Source: Comamonas thiooxydans (GTDB lineage: Bacteria; Pseudomonadota; Gammaproteobacteria; Burkholderiales; Burkholderiaceae_C). Taken from it: 64,000 nucleotides of DNA. Positions 34,577-42,621 of this stretch are shown piece after piece. The notes below the pieces were generated by a model. It had not been told where the DNA came from. It did no database searches and was given only the letters and a program-made list of their open reading frames with translations. Position 1 is the stretch's first letter, and each line of letters begins with the position of its first letter. The stretch is taken from contig NZ_BBVD01000013.1 in the NCBI RefSeq assembly GCF_000964545.1, positions 115,679 to 179,678 on the forward strand, in the 5' to 3' direction. The translations under genes and the position numbers were made by a program.

Positions 34577-35968
34577 ATGACAGTCACCCGCCAGGAAAAA
34601 GACACTTTTGGCCTGATCGATGTACCCGCCAACAAGCTCTGGGGCGCGCAGACGCAGCGCTCGCTGCAGAATTTTGACATCAGCGGCGAGCAGCAACCGC
34701 GTGAAATCATTGCTGCGCTGGCGCAGGTCAAAAAGGCCTCCGCCAGCGTCAACCAGGCGCTGGGTCTGCTGGACGAGAAAAAATCCAGAGCCATCAATGC
34801 GGCCGCCGATGAGGTGCTCGCGGGCAAGCACCCCGATGAGTTCCCCCTGGTGGTCTGGCAGACCGGCTCCGGCACCCAGACCAATATGAACGTCAACGAG
34901 GTGCTGGCCAACCGGGCCAGCGAGCTGATGGGCGGCGAGCGCGGTGAAGCCCGTCTGGTGCACCCGAATGACGATGTGAACAAAAGCCAGTCCAGCAACG
35001 ATGTCTATCCCACGGCCATGCATGTGGCTGCGGTGACGGCCATCGAGCACAAGTTGCTGCCCGCCATCGCCAAGTTGCGTGTCACGCTGCTGGCCAAGAG
35101 CGAAGCCTTTGCCGATATCGTCAAGATCGGTCGCACGCATTTGCAGGATGCCACGCCGCTGACGCTAGGTCAGGAAATATCCGGCTGGGTGGCCCAGCTG
35201 GCCCATGGCGAAGCCCATGTGCGGGCCGCATTGCCGCATCTGTATGAGCTGGCACTGGGGGGGACGGCCGTGGGTACGGGGCTGAATGCCCCCAAAGGCT
35301 ACGCCGAAGGCGTGGCGGCAGAACTGGCCAGACTGACGGGCTCCCCGTTTGTCACCTCGCCCAACAAGTTCGAGTCCCTGGCGAGCTGCGACGGCTTGGT
35401 TTATGCACATGGCGCTCTCAAGACGCTGGCTGCAAGCATGATGAAAATCGCCAACGACGTGCGCTGGCTGGCATCCGGGCCGCGCAGCGGCCTGGGCGAA
35501 ATCTCGATCCCGGAGAACGAGCCAGGTTCGTCCATCATGCCGGGCAAGGTCAATCCCACGCAGTCCGAAGCCGTGACCATGCTTTGCGCCCAGGTGTTCG
35601 GCAACGATGTGGCCATCAATTTCGGCGGAGCCTCGGGCAACTTCGAGCTCAATGTGTTCCGCCCCATGGTGGCGCACAACTTCCTGCAAAGCGTGCGCCT
35701 GCTGGCCGACGGCATGGTCAGTTTCAACGATCACTGCGCCGTGGGCATAGAGCCAAACCGTGCGCGCATTGACGAACTGGTAGGCCGTTCGCTGATGCTG
35801 GTGACAGCGCTCAACACGCATATCGGTTACGACAAGGCAGCCTATATTGCCAAGAAGGCGCACAAGGAGGGTAGCAGCCTGCGTGACGCGGCCATTGCCA
35901 GCGGCCATGTGACGGCCGAGCAGTTCGATCGGTGGGTCGTGCCCGAGCAGATGGTCGGCAATCTGTAA
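34577..35968 (+). CDS. fumC: Fumarate hydratase, class II (FumC)
   Basis: A 463-residue member of the fumarase/aspartase superfamily, interconverting fumarate and malate without a metal cluster. Marks are TGSGTQTNMNVNEV near residue 97, SSNDVYPTAMH near 138 and the signature GSSIMPGKVNP near 317-327 with the catalytic serine. The ATG at 34577 has AAGGAG 7 bp upstream; a longer frame from 34463 has no support. It is divergent from the GGDEF-EAL gene and followed by a strong terminator. Confidence 0.96.
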   Translation: MTVTRQEKDTFGLIDVPANKLWGAQTQRSLQNFDISGEQQPREIIAALAQVKKASASVNQALGLLDEKKSRAINAAADEVLAGKHPDEFPLVVWQTGSGTQTNMNVNEVLANRASELMGGERGEARLVHPNDDVNKSQSSNDVYPTAMHVAAVTAIEHKLLPAIAKLRVTLLAKSEAFADIVKIGRTHLQDATPLTLGQEISGWVAQLAHGEAHVRAALPHLYELALGGTAVGTGLNAPKGYAEGVAAELARLTGSPFVTSPNKFESLASCDGLVYAHGALKTLAASMMKIANDVRWLASGPRSGLGEISIPENEPGSSIMPGKVNPTQSEAVTMLCAQVFGNDVAINFGGASGNFELNVFRPMVAHNFLQSVRLLADGMVSFNDHCAVGIEPNRARIDELVGRSLMLVTALNTHIGYDKAAYIAKKAHKEGSSLRDAAIASGHVTAEQFDRWVVPEQMVGNL

Positions 35969-35983
35969 GCCGGTTCCGTCCTG

Positions 35984-36016
35984 AAAAGAGCCCGCCTGCC
36001 GGGCTCTTTTCTTTTT
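35984..36016 (+). terminator. Terminator after fumC
   Basis: The 11-bp stem AAAAGAGCCCG/CGGGCTCTTTT with a 5-nt loop runs into a T-rich tract, 15 bp after fumC. Confidence 0.92.
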
Positions 36017-36058
36017 GCCCGGCTGTTCAGGTGTGACCAGCAATCTGCACAAGCCTTT

Positions 36059-36310
36059 ATGACTGCGCGCTGGATGCCTGTGGGCGCGGACTGGATTGCG
36101 GGCCTGTCTATCGCGGGGCTGCTGCTGCCCGAGGCCGTGGCCTATTCTGGCATTGCCGGTGCGCCGTCCCAGGCCGGGGTGATTGCGCTGTTTGCGGGCT
36201 TGCTGGTCTATGGGCTGCTCGGTACCAGCCGCTTTGCGATTGTGTCGTCGACCTCATTCTCAGCGGCTGTGCTGCTGCGGCTGGCCCGCGTCAAGGACAG
36301 TCTGCGCGAG
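36059..36310 (+). pseudogene. SulP-type sulfate permease, N-terminal remnant
   Basis: The first ~80 codons clearly match the start of SulP transporters: DWIAGLSIAGLLLPEAVAYSGIAGAPSQAG, then LVYGLLGTSRFAIVSSTSFSAAVL. The family is normally 480-570 residues with about 12-14 helices. Here the match fades after about codon 80 and the frame stops at 36391. The rest of the gene is absent, and the minus-strand SMI1 gene begins directly after. It looks like the stump of a deleted transporter. A short stretch in another frame (36334-36401, including NPDCYSAWSVDDAVQAL) may be a scrap of a further gene. Confidence 0.75.
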
Positions 36311-36401
36311 CTGCTGCAGCACGTGCAGATGCCGGGCTCAACCCCGACTGCTATTCAGCCTGGAGCGTGGACGATGCCGTGCAGGCCTTGACCGCCGATT
36401 T

Positions 36402-36980
36402 TCACCAGGTGCCCGGCGGTGCCACGCAGCCTGCGTCTTCGATATAGACATGCTTGCCTTGCTCCAGCTCGTCGGCCAGCAGCGCCAGCCAGGCCGAGAA
36501 GCTGGGTGCAAGCACGCCCTTGGGGCCTGCCTCGTGATCAAACTCGATGATCTGGCCCGCATGGCCACCAGCCGCTGGCGCAAGGTCCAGCATGGCGCCA
36601 TCGCCGCAGTTGTCGGTCAGGGGAATACGCAGTGCATCCCAGTACACGGGGCGCAGGGGGCCTTGCAGATAGTCAGGGTTGTAGTCCGGGCCAAGCCCCC
36701 AGCCTTCGCTCTTTTGCATGTCCGCATACATCTGCCAGACCTCCAGCATGCGCTGTGTGGACAGCAGCTCGCCAAAGTACAGCAGATAGGCCTCATTGGC
36801 CGCGCCGTTGTGCAGGGCCAGTGACTCACGCACATCGTCCGGCAGGCGCTGACCCAGGGCGGCTTCCAGCTCGGCAATTTCTGCCTCGCTGGCGCTATCG
36901 GCCAAGACCAGAGTGTCTTTGGGTGTGTTCTGGGCATACCAGGCGCTGATGCGTTGCCAGCTTTGGGCAATGGATGACAT
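36402..36980 (-). CDS. SMI1/KNR4 (SUKH) family protein
   Basis: A 192-residue soluble protein of the SMI1/KNR4 superfamily. The start pattern ASEAEIAELEAALGQRLPDDVRESLALHNGA (about residues 30-60) is the typical SUKH N-terminal signature, followed by LRPVYWDALRIPLTDNCGDGAMLDLAP. Some members are immunity proteins to toxins, others are housekeeping. No toxin gene is seen beside it, so no immunity role is claimed. It is convergent with the SulP stump and may border the same deletion. Confidence 0.85.
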   Translation of the reverse strand: MSSIAQSWQRISAWYAQNTPKDTLVLADSASEAEIAELEAALGQRLPDDVRESLALHNGAANEAYLLYFGELLSTQRMLEVWQMYADMQKSEGWGLGPDYNPDYLQGPLRPVYWDALRIPLTDNCGDGAMLDLAPAAGGHAGQIIEFDHEAGPKGVLAPSFSAWLALLADELEQGKHVYIEDAGCVAPPGTW

Positions 36981-37033
36981 GGTGCTCCTTGAATCTGTTT
37001 GCTACTGAATATATAGCTGTTTACGATTTTCCA

Positions 37034-38230
37034 TCAAGCACTAGAGGCCGGTTTCATCCTGAGCGCGCTGCGAAAGCCCAACTGACCCACGACGCAGGCA
37101 ATCAGCAGCACGGCAAAGGCCGACAGAGCAGGGCTGCTGCCCAGGCTGGCTCCCAGCGTGCACAGACCGCCCACGGCCATCTGGGAAAAGCCGTAGACGC
37201 CGGCGGCCGATCCCGTCAAATCGCTGTGCACGCCCAGAGCCTTGGAGAGTGCGGCGGGGCTGGTCATGCCGGAACCCAAGGTAAACAGCAGCATCAATGT
37301 CACGACAGCGGGCACGTTGATCAGCTGCAGCAGCGTCAGGACTACCAGTGCTGCCGCGCAGCCCAGGCTCAGCATATTGCCGCCCAGTATCAGCCGCTCC
37401 AGTGGCCAGCGTTTGATGAGCTGGCGTGCCAGCGCATTGCCTGCAGCCATGCCGGCCATCAGCACCCCGAGGTAGATTCCAAGCTGCGCCTTGCTGGTGT
37501 GCAACTGCTCGATGAAGATGAACGGCGCTGCAGCAATAAAGGCGTACATGGATGTGGTGGCGCTACCGCCGCCTATGGCGAAGCCCAGAAACTGGGGTGA
37601 ACCCAGCAAGGTTCGATAGTCATTGCGCACGGTGCGCCAGTTCAGCTTGCCGGTGGGGTGACCGGTCTCAGGAAGCAGGCGCCAGACTCCGATGGCCGTC
37701 AGCGCGCCCATGAGCGCCAGCACCGCAAAAATGATGCGCCAGCCGAACAGTGCATCCAGCCCTGAGCCTATGGAGGGGGCGATGCCCGGGCCAATCATCA
37801 TCATGAGATTGAGCAAGGCCAGACTACCCACGGCGGTTTCCGGTGTCGCAGTGTCGCGGGCAATGGCGCGGCCCAGTGCCAGGCCGGCGCAGCCGCCCAG
37901 AGCCTGAATCAGGCGCGCGCCAATCAGCATATTCGCGCTGGGGGCCAGAAAGGCCGCAAGGCTGGCGACGGTGTAGAGACACAGCCCGACCAGCAACAGA
38001 GGGCGGCGGCCCAGTGCATCCGACATGGGGCCGTAGATCAGCTGGCCCAGTGCCAGGCCGAGGATGTAGACGGTGATGGTCTGCTGCATCTGTCCGCTGC
38101 TGGCGCCGAAGTGGCGAGCTGCATCGGGCAGAGCCGGGATGAACATATGCATGGCCATGGTGCCGGCGATGGTGACCATGACCAGCAGCCAGAGCGGCGC
38201 TTTGCGTACAGGGGTGACGGGACTTTGCAT
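37034..38230 (-). CDS. MFS drug-resistance transporter, Bcr/CflA family
   Basis: A 398-residue, 12-helix major facilitator protein. The Bcr/CflA marks are MHMFIPALPDAARHFGAS (about residues 25-42), the motif-A-like GPMSDALGRRPLLLVGL and RLIQALGGCAGLALGRAIARD. It probably exports small drugs or metabolites with proton antiport. The ATG at 38230 is preferred; a longer frame of 62 codons overlaps the MarR gene upstream and is Trp/Cys-rich nonsense. The upstream MarR gene ends 52 bp away, so regulator and pump form one operon. Confidence 0.9.
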   Translation of the reverse strand: MQSPVTPVRKAPLWLLVMVTIAGTMAMHMFIPALPDAARHFGASSGQMQQTITVYILGLALGQLIYGPMSDALGRRPLLLVGLCLYTVASLAAFLAPSANMLIGARLIQALGGCAGLALGRAIARDTATPETAVGSLALLNLMMMIGPGIAPSIGSGLDALFGWRIIFAVLALMGALTAIGVWRLLPETGHPTGKLNWRTVRNDYRTLLGSPQFLGFAIGGGSATTSMYAFIAAAPFIFIEQLHTSKAQLGIYLGVLMAGMAAGNALARQLIKRWPLERLILGGNMLSLGCAAALVVLTLLQLINVPAVVTLMLLFTLGSGMTSPAALSKALGVHSDLTGSAAGVYGFSQMAVGGLCTLGASLGSSPALSAFAVLLIACVVGQLGFRSALRMKPASSA

Positions 38231-38282
38231 ACAAGTGAAATCCGGAACTGGCCGTGAGGGTTCTGTTGCGCGTGGCGCTAGT

Positions 38283-38765
38283 TCAGCGTTCGGGCTGGGA
38301 GCCCTCGCTGGCGCTTGCTTCCAGCGCAGCCATCTTTTCCAGCATGGTTTCCAGTGCATCCAGTGCAGCATCCAGCAGATCGGGGGGCAGCTCCTGCATG
38401 ACTTCGCTGCGGACATCCGCCACGATGGTCTTGACGGTCTCGACCTGCATTAGTCCGGCCGTCGTGAGCTGTATGCGCTTGACGCGCCGATCAGCATCGT
38501 CGATGCGTTCCACCCAGCCTTGGGCCTGAAGGCCGTCAATCAGGCGCACGATGGAAGAGCTGTCCAGCGCCAGCGCCAGAGCAAGGTCCTTTTGCCGCAT
38601 GGCACCCGCACTGCGCTCCAGGTGGACCAGGGGCAGCCACAGCGCCTGCGTCAGACCCAGGGGTGCCAGGACCTTGTCCAGCGTGCGACGCCATTGCTTG
38701 TTGACCTGCGCCATGACAAACATGAGCTGGCGCTGACGACTGGACAGTGAGGTGGTGCTGGACAT
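38283..38765 (-). CDS. MarR family transcriptional regulator
   Basis: A 160-residue winged-helix protein: LGLTQALWLPLVHLERSAGAMRQKDLALALALDSSSIVRLIDGLQAQGWVERIDDADRR is the MarR core, the last part being the wing DxDRR. It likely represses its own operon with the Bcr/CflA pump until a ligand binds. The ATG at 38765 is chosen over a TTG at 38795, because the latter lies within the inverted repeat that is the likely operator. Confidence 0.9.
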   Translation of the reverse strand: MSSTTSLSSRQRQLMFVMAQVNKQWRRTLDKVLAPLGLTQALWLPLVHLERSAGAMRQKDLALALALDSSSIVRLIDGLQAQGWVERIDDADRRVKRIQLTTAGLMQVETVKTIVADVRSEVMQELPPDLLDAALDALETMLEKMAALEASASEGSQPER

Positions 38766-38776
38766 TCCGAATGCAT

Positions 38777-38795
38777 TTAAATAGTTGGTATTCAA
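38777..38795. promoter_or_regulatory. Candidate MarR operator
   Basis: An inverted repeat TTAAATA-GTTGG-TATTCAA (6 of 7 positions match, 5-bp spacer) lies 12 bp upstream of the MarR start. It has the size and A/T-rich arms common among MarR-family operators. Assignment is from position and symmetry. Confidence 0.5.
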
Positions 38796-39014
38796 ATTAT
38801 TGCGAAAACAGTATTTATCTTGTTAACATGGTTTTAAGCCAGGATGCTGTGACCTGCTGTCGTCGGACATGGCACCTTGTCAGACGTGCGACGCATCGTC
38901 CAAACGGAGTGCGGATTTGCCTGTGATGCGAGCTGCTCCTGTTTGCCCAAGAATTTTCCGAAGCTGGCGGGAGAACTGCGGCAGAACGACCCATCACCAC
39001 AGGAGACAGACTCT

Positions 39015-41135
39015 ATGCAAAACCCTGCGTGCATCCGCACCCACCACAGGCCAAACCGGCGTTTGGTGAGCCTGGCCGTTGCAGGATTGCTGGGCTGGCT
39101 GTCCATGCCGGCGCTGGCTGGGCAGCATGTGGATGACGCTCATATCGAAGCCAATGCCAGGACCGGCAAGGACTGGCCCAGCCATGGGCTGAACTATCAG
39201 GAAAATCGCTTCAGCCCGCTCAAGCAGATCCACAGTGGCAATGTGGACCAACTGGGCCTGGCCTGGTCGTACAAGCTCGATTCGTCGCGCGGCGTGGAAG
39301 CCACTCCCATCGTGGTGAATGGCGTGATGTATGTTTCCGCCCCCTGGAGCGTGGTGCATGCGGTGGATGCGCGTACGGGCAAGGCGCTGTGGACCTACGA
39401 CCCACAGGTGCCGCGCGAGATGGCCTACAAAGGCTGCTGCGATGTGGTCAACCGCGGTGTGGCCGTTTACAAGGGCAAGGTGTTTGTGGGTGCTTTCGAC
39501 GGGCGGCTGATTGCGCTGGACGCTGCCACGGGCCGGCAGGTCTGGTCCACGGACACCATAGACAACAAGAATTTTTCATACACCATCACGGGCGCTCCGC
39601 GCGTGTTCAAGGGCAAGGTCTATATCGGCAATGGCGGCGCCGAATATGGTGCTCGCGGTTATGTGACGGCCTACGACGCCGAGACCGGCAAGCAGGTTTG
39701 GCGCTTTTATACCGTGCCAGGCGATCCGGCTCGGGCTTATGAGAGCAAGGCGCTGGAGGAGGCGGCCAAAACCTGGGACCCGGCAGGCAGGTACTGGGAG
39801 AGCGGCGGTGGCGGAACGGTCTGGAACTCGCTGGTGTTCGATCCCGAACTCGATCAGATGTATATCGGCGTGGGCAATGGTTCACCCTGGGCGCACCGCA
39901 AGCGTAGTCCTGCGGGGGGAGACAACCTCTATCTGGGCTCCATCGTGGCGCTGGACCCGGACACGGGTGCCTACAAATGGCACTACCAGGAAACGCCGGG
40001 CGATAACTGGGACTTCACTTCTGCCCAGGATATCGTGCAGGCTGACATCAGAATTGACGGCAAGCTGCGCAAGGTATTGCTGCATGCGCCGAAGAACGGC
40101 TACTTTTTTGTGATCGACCGTCAGAGCGGAAAATTCATCTCCGCCAGGAACTTTGTGCCCGTGAACTGGGCCAGGGGCTATGACGGCAACGGCCGTCCCA
40201 TCATGGAGGAGGCCGTGCGCAGCGCCGGCAAGGCCGAGATCATTCCCGGCCCTCTGGGGGCGCATAACTGGCATTCCATGGCCTATAGCCCGCAGACAGG
40301 GCTAGCCTATATTCCGGCCCAGCATATTCCCACTGCAATGGCCGACGATCCGAACTGGACCGACTTCAACAGCAATACGCCGGGCCAGCTCATGAGCAAT
40401 ACCGGCTGGAATACGGGGCGCGTGATGCTGGAGCCCAGCAGCCCGCCCTTTGGTCGCCTGATCGCCTGGGACCCGGTGCGGCAAAAGGAAGCCTGGCATC
40501 AAAAGCATGTCTCGCCCTGGAATGGAGGAACGCTGGCGACGGCCGGTGATCTGGTCTTTCAGGGAACGGCCGATGCGCGGCTGGTGGCCTATCACGCCAG
40601 AAGCGGCAAAAAGCTCTGGGCTGCTCCCATGGGCAGCGGTGTGATTGCGGCACCGGTGAGCTATGAACTGGACGGCAGGCAATATGTCTCGATTGCCGTG
40701 GGCTGGGGTGGTGCTTTTGGCCTCGGTGACCGCGTGGCCGACTTCAAGAGCCCCGGCACGGTCTATACCTTTGTGCTGGGAGGCAAGGCCCCGATGCCGG
40801 AACGGGTGGCCTATCAGATGAATGCCCTGATCGGTGGGCTCAAGTACGACCAGCAACTGGTGCCGGCCGGGGCCGCACTCTACAACAGCAACTGCATTGC
40901 CTGTCACGGCTATCCTGGCATCAGCAAGGGCGGAGCCCTGCCCAGCCTGACCTATCTGCCTGTGGCCATGATTGACAATCTGGGCAGCTTCATCATCAAC
41001 GGCCCGGCCACCTCGCGTGGCATGCCCGATTTTGCGGGCAAGCTCAGCGATGACGATGTGCAAAAGCTACGCGCCTTTATTCTCGCAATGGCAGATGCAG
41101 TAAGACCGGGCCTGCCGGCAGAAAAAGGCCGGTAA
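39015..41135 (+). CDS. PQQ-dependent quinohemoprotein alcohol dehydrogenase
   Basis: A 706-residue periplasmic enzyme. After a Sec signal ending LSMPALA comes an eight-bladed PQQ propeller with W-motifs (GKALWTYD, GKQVWRFY, GAYKWHY, GKKLWAAP) and the adjacent-cysteine ring GCCDVVNRG that lies over PQQ. A C-terminal cytochrome c domain has heme motif CIACH and ligand Met in RGMPDF. This is type II alcohol dehydrogenase architecture, as in C. testosteroni ethanol dehydrogenase; the sequence differs from that enzyme as I recall it, so the preferred alcohol is unknown. The ATG at 39015 follows AGGAG. Confidence 0.93.
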   Translation: MQNPACIRTHHRPNRRLVSLAVAGLLGWLSMPALAGQHVDDAHIEANARTGKDWPSHGLNYQENRFSPLKQIHSGNVDQLGLAWSYKLDSSRGVEATPIVVNGVMYVSAPWSVVHAVDARTGKALWTYDPQVPREMAYKGCCDVVNRGVAVYKGKVFVGAFDGRLIALDAATGRQVWSTDTIDNKNFSYTITGAPRVFKGKVYIGNGGAEYGARGYVTAYDAETGKQVWRFYTVPGDPARAYESKALEEAAKTWDPAGRYWESGGGGTVWNSLVFDPELDQMYIGVGNGSPWAHRKRSPAGGDNLYLGSIVALDPDTGAYKWHYQETPGDNWDFTSAQDIVQADIRIDGKLRKVLLHAPKNGYFFVIDRQSGKFISARNFVPVNWARGYDGNGRPIMEEAVRSAGKAEIIPGPLGAHNWHSMAYSPQTGLAYIPAQHIPTAMADDPNWTDFNSNTPGQLMSNTGWNTGRVMLEPSSPPFGRLIAWDPVRQKEAWHQKHVSPWNGGTLATAGDLVFQGTADARLVAYHARSGKKLWAAPMGSGVIAAPVSYELDGRQYVSIAVGWGGAFGLGDRVADFKSPGTVYTFVLGGKAPMPERVAYQMNALIGGLKYDQQLVPAGAALYNSNCIACHGYPGISKGGALPSLTYLPVAMIDNLGSFIINGPATSRGMPDFAGKLSDDDVQKLRAFILAMADAVRPGLPAEKGR

Positions 41136-41209
41136 GCGCCGCCGACGCAAGACCGATCACGTACAAACGCGAGCTCCCGGGCCGTCGTTGGCACGGCAGG
41201 CCTCTTGTC

Positions 41210-41908
41210 TTAGAGGCCCAGCGACTTGAGCAGGTCGTCTGTATCGCTGGAGGCTACAGCAGTATTGATAGCGGCAGGCGCTTGTCCAGATTGGGCTTCA
41301 CGGGCCTGGGCCATGACAAGATCAGGGTCCGGTTTTTCCTGGGCCTCGAAGTCCTTGATCTTGATGAACTCCATGTGATCCACCGCCATCTCCAGATAGA
41401 AGATGTTGTTGTTGCCTGTGTAGAAGGTCACGCGGCGCGCTTCCGGGGCATCCAGATTGGCATCCACGCTCAGATTGACCTGCTTGTTCAGGCGGATCAT
41501 CTTGGGCTGGCTTTGCGCGATATGGGTCTGCAGCTCACGCTGCACCTTGCTGGTGAAGTCGCCAACGACCTGGTTCATCAGTTCGCCCATGACGTTGCTC
41601 ACATCGTCCGAGGTATAGGAACTGGCCAGATCGCTCTCGGCCATGCCCATGGACAGCAGATAGCTGCGGTATAGCTCCATGGCCGCATCGGCCGAGAAGT
41701 TGATGATGATGAGCGCAGAAAAGCCGCCATCGATCAGCACAAAGCAGCCGATATCGGGTTTGAGACTGGTCTTGGTGATGCGTTGCACCATGCCCGAGTA
41801 CTGGATCGGGCACTGGGTGGCCACCTGCAGCACGCGCGAGACGGAGTTGCACAGGGCAATCAGCACATCTTCGGTGCCGTGGACGATGGGGGCGGTGGGT
41901 TGGCTCAT
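41210..41908 (-). CDS. DUF3334 / CheX-like protein
   Basis: A 232-residue soluble protein whose helix SDDVSNVMGELMNQVVGDF (about residues 99-117) resembles the ExxxN motif of CheC/CheX/FliY chemotaxis phosphatases; DUF3334 members are described as CheX-like. The C-terminal segment ends with DDLLKSLGL, a short tail of the kind used as a docking peptide. No chemotaxis gene lies nearby. The CheY-P phosphatase role is inferred from the motif. A frame from 41960 is longer but unsupported. Confidence 0.75.
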   Translation of the reverse strand: MSQPTAPIVHGTEDVLIALCNSVSRVLQVATQCPIQYSGMVQRITKTSLKPDIGCFVLIDGGFSALIIINFSADAAMELYRSYLLSMGMAESDLASSYTSDDVSNVMGELMNQVVGDFTSKVQRELQTHIAQSQPKMIRLNKQVNLSVDANLDAPEARRVTFYTGNNNIFYLEMAVDHMEFIKIKDFEAQEKPDPDLVMAQAREAQSGQAPAAINTAVASSDTDDLLKSLGL

Positions 41909-42032
41909 GGCTGCATTGGTTCAAGAGATTGCTGATTATGTATGCAACACTTTGTTGCATAGAGATATCTGCAGCAATTGAAGGCTGCCGCTGTCTGTTA
42001 ACGTGCCTGCTTTTGGAAAATCAGAGGTATTC

Positions 42033-42545
42033 ATGCAGAGCAAGCTGTGGCGCCTGGCGGCCAGTGTCATTGTGGTGACGGGTTTGACCGCCTGTTCGAG
42101 CTTGTCCGGCATGACGGACAAGGTTTCCCAGACCTGGGACAAGACCTGGACCGGTCTGACCGGCAAGAAGCAGGCCCAGGCCCAGACCGAGGTCAAGAAG
42201 GCCGGCCCTGCCGCCGCAGGCCTAAAGCCTAGCGAGGAAAGCGGGCGCTGGCAGGGCCTGTACAGCCTGGACGGCGAGACGGCCCGGTTTCAGGAATGTG
42301 AAAGCGGCCAGATCATCGGCGTGCTGCCCGAGGGAGACAGCGTGCTGCTGGAGCAGGCCTATCTGAACACGCGCAGCAGCGCCACCGTCGCCATGCTGGC
42401 CGAGGTGCAGGGCAGGGTGGTGGAGCGAGCCGTGGCTGATCCGGTGCTGGCCCGACAGGGGCGCAAGATGCTGGCGCTGCGGGTGGAGCGCTTTGTCGCC
42501 CTGTCCAGTCAGGCGGCCTGCCGCAATGCCAAGGCCAATTGGTAG
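42033..42545 (+). CDS. Putative lipoprotein
   Basis: A 170-residue protein with a lipoprotein signal ending in LTAC (Cys21). The lysine-rich linker GKKQAQAQTEVKK is followed by a compact domain with GRWQGLYSLDGETARFQECESGQIIGVLPEGD and two more cysteines (ECESG, AACRN). The pattern resembles small periplasmic/outer-membrane proteins of the NlpE/META type, but I cannot assign a family. The ATG at 42033 is preferred over a GTG at 42003. Confidence 0.75.
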   Translation: MQSKLWRLAASVIVVTGLTACSSLSGMTDKVSQTWDKTWTGLTGKKQAQAQTEVKKAGPAAAGLKPSEESGRWQGLYSLDGETARFQECESGQIIGVLPEGDSVLLEQAYLNTRSSATVAMLAEVQGRVVERAVADPVLARQGRKMLALRVERFVALSSQAACRNAKANW

Positions 42546-42576
42546 GCTGCGGCCCGCTGCCGAAACCACTTTTGAT

Positions 42577-42616
42577 GGCTGTCAGCGCTTTGCCATAAAG
42601 CGCTGCAGCCGTTTTT
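42577..42616 (+). terminator. Terminator between lipoprotein and the ABC binding-protein gene
   Basis: The stem GGCTG-CAGCGCTTT / AAAGCGCTG-CAGCC (one bulged T, 5-nt loop) is followed by GTTTTTG on the plus strand. The convergent minus-strand gene ends 6 bp further on. Confidence 0.85.
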
Positions 42617-42621
42617 GATCC

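Noticed and set aside
36402..36980. Toxin-immunity module around the SMI1 protein
   Set aside because: No toxin-like, secretion or contact-inhibition gene lies beside it.
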